A stretch of 64,000 nucleotides of DNA from Acridotheres tristis. Taxonomy: Eukaryota; Chordata; Aves; Passeriformes; Sturnidae. Positions 1-12,176 of this stretch are shown piece after piece. The position numbers and the translations under genes are program-made. The notes under the pieces are model-generated. The model saw nothing but the letters and a program-made list of their open reading frames with translations. It did no database searches and had not been told where the DNA came from. How positions within the stretch are numbered: the first letter of the stretch is position 1; every line of letters begins with the position of its first letter. The DNA lies in the NCBI GenBank assembly GCA_037013685.1, contig CM072886.1, positions 62,364,933-62,428,932 on the forward strand, read 5' to 3'.

Positions 1-2578
1 CGTATCAGAAAACAAAATTACTAACTTTATTCCTAAAATCTCTCAACAGTCCTCAGTCTCAGTTCCTCATTTACAGCTGGAGGAATCCGAAACACAGAGT
101 CACTTGCAAGATCCAAGAATAAGACTGGGAACACAACAGCAAAGCCTCAAGCTCTGTTCGTCTCCTCAGTCTACTCCACAACCCTCTTCTCCCTCTCTGG
201 GCACAGTGGAGATGGGTCAGCACCTTCTGCATACAGGCTAATATATATAAGTGATTTCTTCCTCATGCACTTATGTATGTAAATTAAGACATCTTCTAAA
301 CTAGATTATGAAAATATATTCAAACTTTGTATCCATCAAAACTGTTCAAATTCAGGGCTGTTGTTTGAGCAACATTTAGAGAAGGTTGTGTTTCCTGCTG
401 AAGTCACAAAGAAAATCAGACCTCAAAATTGCTATCAGTTACTGACTTCTTAAACCAGGCCTGCCAGACAGCCTGCAGCAGCTTGCAGTCAGGCCAGAGA
501 GGATATCTGTCATGTCAGTGTATTTAGCAGGCTGAGTTATATAGCTGGTTCAAATAAAAGAAAGAAACTGGAAGTTGTAGATGTGAGGAAATAGGAGTTA
601 AAATAATTTCTTAAGAGAAGCAATATGCAAGAGTTCAAGATCTATGATTCCCAACACTCTTATCTAAGATACTGTGACCAAAAAACCAAATTTGACCTAA
701 TAACTACAATTAACTGTTCTTTTTAAAAATTACTTAATTTTAATGCAAAACAAGTTGAATCTTTTCCCTTCTCCCCTTCTATTTTTCAGCTCCTATTTTA
801 AGGAAGCATTCAGTTGCATGACAGAGATGTTTCCGAATCTCCTTTTTGGGCATTTTTGCTGAAAGTTTATTTTAGTGTGAATATAGCCTGGTACAAGTCG
901 CATGAAAAAATCTAATCTAGTCAACAGTGAACAGAAAGCACACTACTGATTTTAAAAAATAGAAGAATTAGAGGCCCACAGAAATCTGTGTTGGAGCAGA
1001 TAAGCGGTACAACATCTGTAGAAATACAATGTATTACAAGTTTTTTAAAAAAAGAAATTATTTCAAGTACTGAAAGTATTCTCTTCTTTAAGCACTATAA
1101 CTAAAAAGAGTAAATGCAAAGCAAGATTTAGAAGCTGATGATTTATGTAAAGTTCTCCTGATTGCTGATTTTAGTCACAATTGAAATCAGCAATTTAAAT
1201 CTCCTGAAGAACCTCCACAGGAAGAGCAGTGCTGATTTATTTCTTATGAGATGGGACACTCAAGATCATGAAGAACTTTAGTTTTCTGATGCAAAGCAGA
1301 TACACTGGGACAGAGACAAGTGCACACTACTATTCCATATTTTAAAAGGCAGGAGACTAAAATACATGCACATACGTGCACGTGTGAATACGTGTCCTCG
1401 TTTTGTTATCACACTCGATCAGGACCCAGACCTGCATGGCAGCAGACTAGGAAGAGGAAGCTCTGGCACAGAGGTAATGAGCAGCAATTCTTGAGTGCTG
1501 AGGGCAACTGTTCCAGGTGCAGGAGCACCAGGAGTGGCTCAGCAGCAGGTCTGCTGGCGTACTCACAGCGCTGCGAGGCCACAGCTGCAGGGCCGGCGAC
1601 ACGAATGCACGATCATGTCTGACTGCTTGGGGTTATAGTGTGGATACTGCCAGGATTACGATAATCCTTGCTAAATCCATGCTGGGCACATGGTGACTCT
1701 GCATCATCCTCTGCCAGTCCTCCTAGGCCCAGGATGAGGGTGACAAAACATCCCTCAGGATTGTCAAGCCAGAGGCTGCGCTGAGCGGGACACAAGGAGC
1801 CTGGCTGCTCTCACCTGGATACAAACTGGCCCTCCCAACTCGAGGAACTCTCCTAAGGGCGTCCTGTGGCAACTCCATCACCCAGCTTGTTCTCATGCAT
1901 CATAGCACCACATGAGACTTCCTCTTCCCTGTCATGCATAACGACAAGAACAGGGGAAACTGTGTTTCCAAAAGTACACTTTTGTTCTATAGCAGAAATG
2001 GAGCTTAAAAACTTCAGGGGACCTGGAGGATCTTTCAAAGTCATAGAAGGGATCCTCCAGTGAAGAAAAAAGGAGGAAAGTATCCATGGGGACACCACAG
2101 GGCATTTCTCAAGGCACTTAATGTAACAAGACAACGGAGAGCAACTCGTGTATAGATAGCAATTGAGGTAATTAAAGCTTAGTTCTCAGCCTGCTCCCTA
2201 CTCCACATAAAAGAAGCACACAAGTGCACAGACTGAAAACACATCTTGCTCTAGTTTAACTTCCGTGCCTCATAGAATACTGCTGGCTTTACTACGGCCA
2301 TGCTATGTACAATCAATAACAGGTACTGATAGTGTTTGCACAATATTTCAATAAGCAAAGTCAACCAACATCACTTCCTCTATTTCTGTATAGCCTTTAC
2401 AGGAATAGCCCTTTGAAATGCTTCAGTAAAATCAGCTTACTCAGATTTTTTTTTAAACTAGAACAGAGAGCAGAAGGATATCATCATCCGCTATTTACCA
2501 CTGGTATGTTGCTATAATGAATTGCCACTATCTCTTGAGTTACTTGCTGGGTTATTAGATTACCTAATTACCTAAGTT
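1..2578. other. Anonymous non-coding sequence, no gene seen
   Basis: This is AT-rich single-copy sequence. The open frames here (for example 1320-1622 on plus and 1853-2134 on minus) are short, overlap one another on opposite strands and resemble no family I know. They also lack a convincing splice-site pair. A slightly more GC-rich stretch at about 1420-1860 holds scattered CpGs but no island. If the minus-strand gene inferred from the CpG island near 35 kb is real, this stretch would be intronic. Confidence 0.6.
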
Positions 2579-4090
2579 CACAGAATCAAAAAAAAAAAAA
2601 AAAAAAACTTCATTATTTCCTGGGAAACGACCTTCAGAAGCATGTATTCCACCTCCTTTCCCAAAGCAATGCCCAAAATATTCCCGTAGGAGGTTTGTCT
2701 GTTTTATAAAAACCTCCAGCGATGATGCTTCCACAGCTTTCTCAAAGCCAAATAACTGCAGAACCAAAATACCCTTTTAATTTCAAAGCTTTCTTAAATG
2801 TTTGCCTAAGTCTTGTCACCTTCATATTGAGCCCATTTCTTTTAGACCTAACCCCAAGCAGTCAGGCAGTACAGTTTATTCCCCTCCTCCCCGTAGGAAC
2901 CTTCCACATACTTGAACACTACTATCATGTCTGTTACTGGCCTTGTCCCCTGTAGACTAAACAATCCCTATTCTTTCATCTTCTTTCCCAGGTCATGTTT
3001 TCCAAATTTTTCATCATTTTTCCTGCCTTCTCCCTGGACACCTTCCAGCTGGCTCTTGACTGTGTTGTGCCCCAAACTAGATGTTAAACCATTTCAAATA
3101 CTGAATGGAGCGGAGGGGTTATTTCGTGCCTTTTCTTTACACATCCTAAAACAGTGTTTTTCTGAGGAACGTGGATGGGGAGCCCTTGTTCCTTGTATGA
3201 CTGTATGACACCTATGGTCTCAGGTCTGTGACCCCTATCCCTCTCAGATGTGCTGTCCTGTGCACATGGACCAGGCCTGGAAGGATTTGAGCTGGGACAC
3301 TTCCCTGCAGGCATGGTCACAAGTTCCAGAGTGAGAACCGAAGCAGGCAGCAGATCAAAACAGAAGCTGCCCACTCAGCCGAGCACTGGCAGCCCAGGTG
3401 CCAGGGTGGAGGAGGGCATGTCACAAGCTGGTTTTCTCTGCTGGTCTAAGAACCAGCTATGATTTTTTTACCACCCTATTCAACCAAACAATTCAGGACA
3501 AACTGCTATTCCAACACAGCCCAACACCAGCTCACAGATCTTCTTCTGTAGAACCACTAATGAGTCAGCCCCATTCTGTCTCATGCATCTGGATATTTCT
3601 ATCTCTCTGTAGAACTTCCATGATTGTATCCTGGCTGTTTTTCAGGTTTTTTTCCCAGACTACTCCTCCTGTTAGCCAGGGCAGCTTAAAACTTTAATCT
3701 TGCCTTCCAAGCAGCCTGCAGTCCCCCTTCACATTTCTTATCCAATGCAAATTTAACAACTGCTCTCTCTGCTGCATCAATCATTTCAATAATGAAAACA
3801 GTGAGTATTACCAAAGTCAGGACAGATCCCTGGGGAATCTCACTCACTCCAGTCTTGCAGTTTAACAGCAAACCATGAATAACTACTTCGACTAGTGCCT
3901 GGTGAAATGCTGTGCACCCACATTACAAACCAGCTAACTAGACATCCAGCCTGCCTCAAAGAAAGCTGTGTGAGAAAGCAGCCAGAGCCCCCCATTAAAG
4001 AGGGAGCAATTTCAGTCAGACAGAGGGGTCCAATTACACTGTCATAGGCACTGTTGGAAAGTCTTTGCTAAACACTGCCATAAAAATGTA
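2579..4090 (-). repeat. Old CR1 LINE fossil, 3' part, antisense to the plus strand
   Basis: This is a degenerate chicken-repeat-1 retrotransposon relic on the minus strand. On the plus strand it begins with CACAGAATC at 2580, the reverse complement of the CR1 3' terminal repeat unit, followed by a poly-A run. The block at 2800-3080 matches my memory of antisense CR1 phrase by phrase: TTGAGCCCATTTCTT, ACTTGAACACTACTATCATGT, TAGACTAAACAATCCC, AGGTCATGTTTTCCAAA and CACCTTCCAGCTGG. The block at 3740-4080 carries TGCAAATTTAACAACTG, ACAGATCCCTGGGGAATCTC and TTTGCTAAACACTG, which fit the reverse-transcriptase region further 5' in the element. The middle (about 3110-3690) is too diverged to assign and may hold an insertion. 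The style resembles the older CR1 subfamilies shared with turtles and crocodilians. No coding capacity survives. Confidence 0.8.
2587..2607. repeat. Poly-A homopolymer inside the CR1 3' end
   Basis: An uninterrupted run of about 20 A (T on the minus strand) directly follows the CR1 terminal-repeat remnant. It may be a later slippage expansion or a secondary insertion scar. Confidence 0.85.
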
Positions 4091-7000
4091 ATGCATGCTG
4101 ATAGGAGAAAAAAGAGGGTTGATAACCAAGCTTAGGATGACAGGAAGAACTTCATCAGAACTGAGACAGCAGGAGCTTCACTTTGCTTCCAAGCAAGAGA
4201 CTTGGAAGAAGCAAACTGAAACACAGTATAAAAATTACAGGAATTTTGTGCCTTCCATCAACTGCTACCGACTTAGCAGTTAGAGGAGATACTATTACGC
4301 AGGTGTGATTTGTTTGGGTTTTTTTTAGAAAAAATAAAATGTTTTCTTAGTTCTTCCAGATGTTTTTCTGAATTGCATTCTTTACTGCTCCCTAACAGCC
4401 TATTCCGCTCAAGGACCACAAACAAACCAGACAGATAGCAAAGACCATGGTTCCTAAAACCCCGATAAATGCTTTAATCAACCACTGAAAACATCCCCAG
4501 CCCCATGCCACCACTAGGAGAAGCAAGTGGCAGTGGTTGGTGCCTGAAACAGGGAGAAAGGGTAAGTTCCATGGAAAGTGAAAGGTGAGGCAGCTTTCCA
4601 ACACTGGCTCCCTCTGCTTGCCAAAATAGCAATGCCCAGCCCACGCCTCACTCCTACTTCTGTGGAAGATGCACTTGCTTCCCAGGAGAGTTTACTCTCG
4701 CAATGCAGATGTGCTTCGCCGAGGCAATCGTGCTCTGTTGCGTAACAGAACACAGAATTAAACAGTGTTTGCTGCTCGGTGCGTTTTTAAAATGTGCACT
4801 ATGAGTTACTGTGGAGTTCAGTGATGGTGCCAAGAGTGTTAACACAATGATTTTAGCAGGGAAGAATACATCATATCCTCCCTACTCCCACAGCTTACTC
4901 AAGTAGTAATTTTGCAAAATCCTTTTGTACTTGTCAGTAAAATACAAAGTCACACATCTATGTGACTTCTGTTTGATCTTTGGTGACTGTGGATATCGTC
5001 ACCTTGGCACCTAACACCCCTGGACCAGTGGCAGGCACAGGGTGGCTCTGGGAAGAACCTGGCAGGTGACTGCACCGAGGTGCTCAAAGCTGAGCCCTTC
5101 ACCCCCTGTCCTACAAAAGAGGGGTTAAAAATAAATAAATAAAATCATGAGCAGAACCCAGAACCAATCATTTCCAGCCCCCCCTGTGAACAACGAGGAA
5201 CAACACTGCAGATGCTTCCATACTTTGAATAAGACTATACATACATTTAGATTCTTCTCTGTTTTCAGGAGTAGCACAATGCCATTCCTCTTCAGAGGAA
5301 TACAGGTCTTTTCTAAAATATATTATGCATAACCTAGTTTTCCACAGCGGAAAACTCACCAAGGGAATACTGTTTGCTCATACCAGAAATGTATCCCAAA
5401 ATTACAGTAATTTATAGCCTCATTTTCATTGACAAAAGAAATAATACCATTCTCTTCTGACAAATATCAGTACACTGAAAAAGTAATGAATAAATGTCTA
5501 TAAACAGGTATCAAATAAAGCAACTGCCAATCACCGCAACAAAACTTCAATTAAATCATATGGTAAGAAAAAAAAAGAAGTAAAAACAAGCCATATAATT
5601 TGAAATCAAAATAAAAATCTGTCTGTCATGCCAAAGCACAGTTCAGAGCACTAAAATACCATAACCTGTTAAGTGATCGGTCATCTAATTGTTAATTGTA
5701 AAGTTCCAAGTTTACAAAACAAAGACAAACATCCAGATACAGCAAAGTACTTTGGCATATACCAAAGTACATCTGTATTTCAGAAACCTATTTTATGTGA
5801 CTGAGTTTAAAACTCTAAAACTGTTCATATACACCTCTACCGTGATTTTTTTTTAAGAGACAGAAAGTGATCTGCACTGTTCACATTTTAGTATTAGAAA
5901 TCAAATCAGCATTCAGCCTCAGCTGAATACATATTTCAGGAGACACATCAGAAAGAAACCTGAGGATTAGTCCTAACACAAAAGGATGAGGGAGTTGCTT
6001 GCTGTCATCCTGCCAATTTTCCAGAACAGAAGAGTTAGCAAATGAGGCATAAAAGGATGTGAGCAAAGAAACTCATACCTGAAAAAAAATGCAGAAATAT
6101 CAGGTGTGCAAGAAAATGGTAGTAAGTAGTATCAGGCCAAATCACAAGAACTGCTAACCAGCTGAAAGTCTTTCTGGCCTCAGCTGGAAGTACTTAGCAC
6201 CCTTAAGGCTGGTTAAACTTATAAGCCATTCTACACTGATGCTACAAATTAAATTTGAATATTCAGCACTAAATATTTTACGGTTCTGATCTTCTACTGG
6301 AATCAATGTAAGGCAGCAGCACTAACCGAACCTCTAGTTACATTAAAGAAAATCTTCCTGAGTGCCTCCCTATCTGTTACTGTGAATAAATTAATACAGT
6401 CCTCTCTTTTCTTTCTTATAGTGATAGCAACATCAAATATACCTATGCTATTGCCGTAGGGAAAAACGCAAAAGGTTCCCATTTTGGTCTCTGAAAATTC
6501 TCTCATTAATGCAGCTGGATGGCTTTCTGAGTACAAAGGGGGGCACTGCTGAAGTGTGTAGGTGCACTCACACACACGTGCAGGGCAAGTGCCAAAGAAA
6601 GAGGCACACACTCGATAGTGCAGATCTCTGAACAGGAATGCAGCAACCAGCCCCAGCCGGGGCAGAGGGACAGTCATGTTATGGTAGGCTTTGAGTCAGC
6701 TGCACCCTTCTCTATCTGCCAAAGTGGGCTGACAGGTTTCATTTGGCAAAGACTACTTCTGGGGGAGGGGGAAAGCCAAGGTGGGGGTGAGGAGCTTCAC
6801 ACCTGCCTGGGGACACCTTACAAGTCACTATAGTTATTCTGATACATAGGATTAAAAAAATTAAAAGAAGTTAAATAAATTAGTTAACTGAAGAAAAAAG
6901 GTTTAACTTACTCAATAAGACACCACTTTAAGAGGTTTCCCCACTTTCCCTGCTGTAAAGCACTTCAGAAAAATTCAGCCACTGAGCTACTGCTTTTCTT

Positions 7001-10000
7001 GACCTTTTCACTGAAAGAGAGCAGAGTAAAAACAGGAAAGAGCTAAAATGATATGCATTAAAGGTGCTTCACATTAGGAAAGTCTTTTGAGTCAATGTTA
7101 CAAATTCACTCTGTGTCAGATTTACCAATATATTGCTTGCTAAAGACTATCTATTAAGAGCAGCAGCAGTCAAAGCCGGCGTGTTGCCTCTCAGCTGTTG
7201 CAGCAACACCGTACACACCATATGATGCAGCTATGTAGCATTTGCATCTGGTGCTGGTTTTCCACACCCAAAAGTTCACTTCATGTCTTTTGGTTAATTT
7301 ATAACGCCCTGAGCCCCAGGCAGATTTGCTCTGCTGATTTCCCTTTTCTTAACAATAACACAAATAAACATGGAAATAAATCTATTGTCTGAGGAACCCT
7401 TCCACTAATTCTGTTCTTTGATGGTTTGGTTTATTTAGTATGGTGAGGAATCAAGAGTGAACTGGATTGTAGCTTAATATTGAGTGTGGTTAATCTTCCC
7501 TTTGCATAATGCTGGTACACTATGGCCCAAATACCAGAGATTTATTTGATGTGTACATGCTTTCAAGCATTAGTAAACAAGTTGCAGCCCATTATGAAAG
7601 AAGTGCAGATCCAAACAGTTGTGGAGCTCTTTATGCACTAGATTGGCATTGGCAGTGCAGTATACTTACATCTGCATGTGTACTAGCTTTAAAACTTTGG
7701 ACACCATTTCATGACAAAATATCATTTTTTAAAACTGTAACTGAAAATATGGCTGAGATCACTTCCCATGACCTGATGCACTGCTGTCTGAACCACAAGC
7801 AAAACTGAGCAAGAGGCACAGTCTTCTTTTTCTCTTTTTCTTCTTTTAATTGATTTTATTCCTCACAATGTAACCAAAATGAGGAAGAACATATACTAGA
7901 GCCTCAAAAATGTACAGACACATTCATTCACATATGAAAAAAACATAAAAACCAAAAAGCATCTTCCACTTCTCATTTCTTATTCTTCCATTACTTTGAA
8001 GATGTTATAGAACACACAGAAGTACTCTATGAAACATCACTGAACTTTTTACTTTACTAAACTGATCAAATAAATTACAATCCTACATTCTGTAACTAAA
8101 ACATTCTTCTTGTTGTTCATGTACAAATTAAAACAAATTTGTTTCTTTAGAAGCTGGTCTTAAGAGCAAAGCATTAACTTAAAAATTAATTTTAATAGTG
8201 AAGTTTCAAGCAGCAGTACAGTGGAAGAACTTGAAGCACACAGAAGCTGCTTGCATGTGGCAATGCTTCCTAGATAAAAGACCCAGTGTGGGCCTACATT
8301 ATTTTAACATGCACAGACAAAGCCCACCCAAGCTGTAAAGTTAGGCATAAATAAGTCATTCTCACAATAGGGTGCATTTTTCCTACCTAGGAGAAGAATC
8401 ATGACCCCACACTCAGGCACCAGCTTTAGAATATGGTACCTAACTCCAGCAAATGCTTTCAGCAAATCTCCCAGTGTTTATACTACATTCACTGACCCCC
8501 CCACCACAGGCTACAACTGTACACCAGCCATCACTGGCCTAGATTTTATCCTGTCCTGGGCCGAACACTGACTTGGGATGACTCAGAAACAGTTGCCTCT
8601 GTTTTTTCCCCTGCTTAATAAATAAAGAAGCCACAACAGAGACAGAGAGAAATTCAGAGCTGGAGGCAGGAAGGACTGTTCAGACAGCAATTCCAAAATC
8701 TTAGCCGTAGAGGTGTAGAAAACATACACTCCTGGAGCAAGCTCTTCAGATAAAGCCTCAAATCTTGGTGGCAACTATCAAATGGACACCAAAGTATATG
8801 CCTAGAAAGGAGGTGCTGTGAGAACAAACACATCAGTGACTGAGAGACGCCAGGATACCACAAAAAAGTAACACAGTAAGAAGAGAGGATGCCAATGTCT
8901 CAGATAAGCAGTTATGGCCATGTTTACTTAAACTGTTCTGCTGAGCTGTTCCCGTTTCAGGCAGAAAACTTTGATTTAAGGAAGAGAGTTGCAGTTCTGT
9001 CTTCATATTTTTTCCCTTCAAAGCATGAAAGAACTTCCTTTTTCAAAACCATTTTAACAAAGTTTACATCCAAACCCTCTCAGTCCCAAAAATGTCAGAT
9101 CTGAACTCTATTAAAAGCAGCAGTTAGTGCAGCCAAATACTCCACAGTATATTTAATAGACTATAATATTTCTAATGCCTTACTGCCTGAAGTCTGTGAT
9201 CTGGAAAACCAGCCAAGCACACCCACCCAAGACCAATGACTGCTACAGGGAAAATTGTTATCTCCCTGTGGTCCTCCATCACCACTAGCATGAGCAAACC
9301 AGGGACTCTCCAGCTGCAGACAGTGAGCATACAGACCACCTCTCTGGCAAGAGGAAGCCTGAAGGAAGCAGACAAATTAGAAATGAAAGTTGTGCCAAGC
9401 ATGTAAGCATAGAGCTGCTGCTTCGAACTTCAGGTCCTGCAGTTTTATGGATGTGTTTTATTACTTGATTTTATTGGACCCTTCTCCTCCTAACCTACTG
9501 CTTCCCTCATATCACTTACAGTTCCTCCCATCCGTTTCTGCCTCACATCCTTCAGGCTGGAAGATTGCCCAGATCAGCTTCCCTCGTTCAACCACTAACT
9601 CCCTTGACGCCAGTGAGGACCAGAGTAGGTATCTGCCCTGAGCTCAGGTATGAGCACCCTGCACACCCAGCAGTACTTTCCCCTAGCTGGCCTAAAGGAT
9701 GCTTGGGACAAGCATTTTGATGCAGATTTCACAGTGGCCAGTTGTGACACTGGAAAATACAGTTCATGCAGTCTCCTGACAGAACACCACAGCGCCTGTT
9801 CTTCCATATAAGGCATACGTGTAGGAAAGTAAAATAGCTTTTCCAATAAGTTACACAAGGAGAAGCAGTTCCTGGTACCTCTTACAGCTGACTGGGAGCT
9901 AAAATTACTAATTACACTGTTCAGTTGAACTCCAGCAAGGTTCCATGAGTCCCAGTATGAAGAGCTCTGCCTGAGCAAACCCCCTTTGGGCCCCACCCTG

Positions 10001-12146
10001 CAACCAGGTGTGGGAAAGGCACACGCCAGGGGTACCCAGCCTGGCATGGCCTGCTGCTCCCCCTCTGTCACCCTGCACCACAGCACCAATGGCACAGGGC
10101 AGGAGCAAGGCTGTCCCCATCTGAGCAAGAATTCATTCTGAAATCAGGCTTCCTAAGCATCAAACCTGCTGCTGAGGAGGATTTTCCACTCTTGCCAGCC
10201 TGACTGCTCAAATGAAGCAAAGGTATGGATGACTGCAGCTCATTCCATGTTATCACGCCAGTGGGTTGTTGTGGATTTGCAATGAAGCAAGAGAGGCAGC
10301 GTGCTCAGATATGAACCAGGCTGAACTTTTAGGAATGGTTTCTCCTGTTTCAGGCCCATCTACCAGGGGTGCAGTGGAATTTTTAAAGAGCAGTCAGAAA
10401 TAGTGCAAGAAAAGGAGAAAAAAAAAGGATTATTTGCCTATATCTAAATAATGAAATGAGGCATTTTTCACTTCCATGCTTCAGTGTCTCAAAAATAGGA
10501 AGGGGAGTGTTATCATTTAATACAAGGCATGAGAAATGAATGTACCAACAAGTACCGACAGTAGCACTTTATTCCCTTTCATAACAGAAACAAGCAGAAA
10601 ACATTTTACTCCAAAGGATGACTTTTCCAGAAGCTTTCAAGTTCTCTGAAAAGAGCCATAACTATGACACTGCTCATAGAATGTTTGGTAACTTTATCAA
10701 AGATGCTTTCTGTTAAACATTAATTTTTGTATAGATTCACTTAGCTATCCTATTGTATTTTCAAAGTCAGCTCATCTAACTATTTCATTAGATCAATAAA
10801 GAATTTTGGATATCAACAACTGCATATATAGTCAAAGAGAAAAAGAGAGGTGCTAATTGACTCAAAATGGACAGGGAAAATGGCATAAAAATGGAACTGT
10901 ACAATTAATATTCTAAAAAAACAATTAGCATACCAAAAAGATAACTTATACCCTCTCTTCACCTGCAGAAAGGCCAAGCAAGCTTTCAATCTTTTCCCAC
11001 TTGCAAGGCCCTGAAGGTTTTCCCAATAAAAGTGAAGCCCACTATAGAACGATTTCATCAGCTGACAGCCAGCTTCGCTTTCCTGAGTCCCTGCTCTTCA
11101 GAGGCAGGCTCCAAGTCAACAGGTTCACAGACCACAGTCAGAGTACAAACTAAAAACCACCATTACACTGCAAACCAACACTGTGCTGCTCACAGCCTCC
11201 AGCAAGGGCTGCAGCAGCCTGTGGGAACATTCCCGCCTTCATGCACATGCGGTGCAACACTCTTGTATCCAGTTACCCTTACGGGTCAATGTTCCAAAAG
11301 CATAGAAAAATTTAGGTAATAGATACTATGCAACATTTGAGTTGTATTCAAACAAACTCCAGGCTTAGCAATTAATTGCCTCATTTTCCAGGTTGCCTGA
11401 AACTGTGCAGAAGGTGAGCAGGTTCACAGGCAGCCCCCAAATTCCTCATTCCTCTTTCAATCCAATACCTCAGTTGCACCACTGGCATGGAGCATCCACA
11501 AGCATATGCCCTCAGGGTAAACCTGACCCCGCAGTAGCACAGAGCAGCAGCAAAAAGCCCATGAGGACCAGCCTCTTAAATTTTCCACGGGAAAAATTAC
11601 AATCTGGTCACCTGCACCCAGGCAGTTCCCCATCTCTGAACAGCACACAGGCAGGTGAGGCCCTACGTCTCACGGTTTGAGATTAAAGAGTCCCAGTACT
11701 CCCATGATCCACTCCCAGAGCCTCCAAAATGTCCCTTCAGGAAGGACATCTCCCAGCTTTGAACACCCTACTCCCTAGGGTTTACATATAACTACATAGT
11801 TCTGATCAGGGGCATGAGCAATTTAACTCTCAGCCAAGTGATACCAGGAGAAATTATCTCCAGATTGAACTGCACGAGGGTCTCTGGTCCAGCCCACGTC
11901 TCTTCCTAGCTGTTCCTCAATTTTTCCAAAAGGCAGGGTAATGAACTGCACTCGAGGGGGCACAGGCTTTGGTACTTCACACATATTAATCAAAAGGACA
12001 GCAAAAATGGTAAAAAAATAAATTCTGGGTCACAGTCTTGATTTTAACATCACTAGCTATGAAATTCATACTCCAAATGGCTAAAGATTCAGCCTTGAAA
12101 GCAAATATTTAATCATTATTTAGAAGAGGAAGGTTGTGGACCATAC
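4091..12146. other. Anonymous non-coding sequence, no gene seen
   Basis: These 8 kb are AT-rich. A short AAAT repeat lies at 5127-5144. No open frame here is long or has family-like composition; the longest (6303-6677 minus, 9595-10128 minus) have no domain I recognise. I recognise no strong repeat family, CpG cluster or RNA gene. The stretch is consistent with an intron or intergenic spacer. Confidence 0.55.
5127..5144. repeat. Short AAAT microsatellite
   Basis: Four to five tandem AAAT units read directly from the sequence. Confidence 0.8.
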
Positions 12147-12176
12147 TTCTAGAAATACCTCAGGGTATTTCTAGAA
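12147..12176. repeat. Perfect 13-bp inverted repeat with a 4-nt loop
   Basis: The arms TTCTAGAAATACC and GGTATTTCTAGAA are exact reverse complements separated by TCAG, so the 30 bases can fold into a clean hairpin on either strand. Each arm contains TTCTAGAA, itself a palindrome and a match to the heat-shock-factor dimer pattern TTCnnGAA. The pairing does not extend beyond the 13 bp, so it is too short for a microRNA precursor, and no MITE-like flanks or target-site duplication are evident. Confidence 0.85.
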
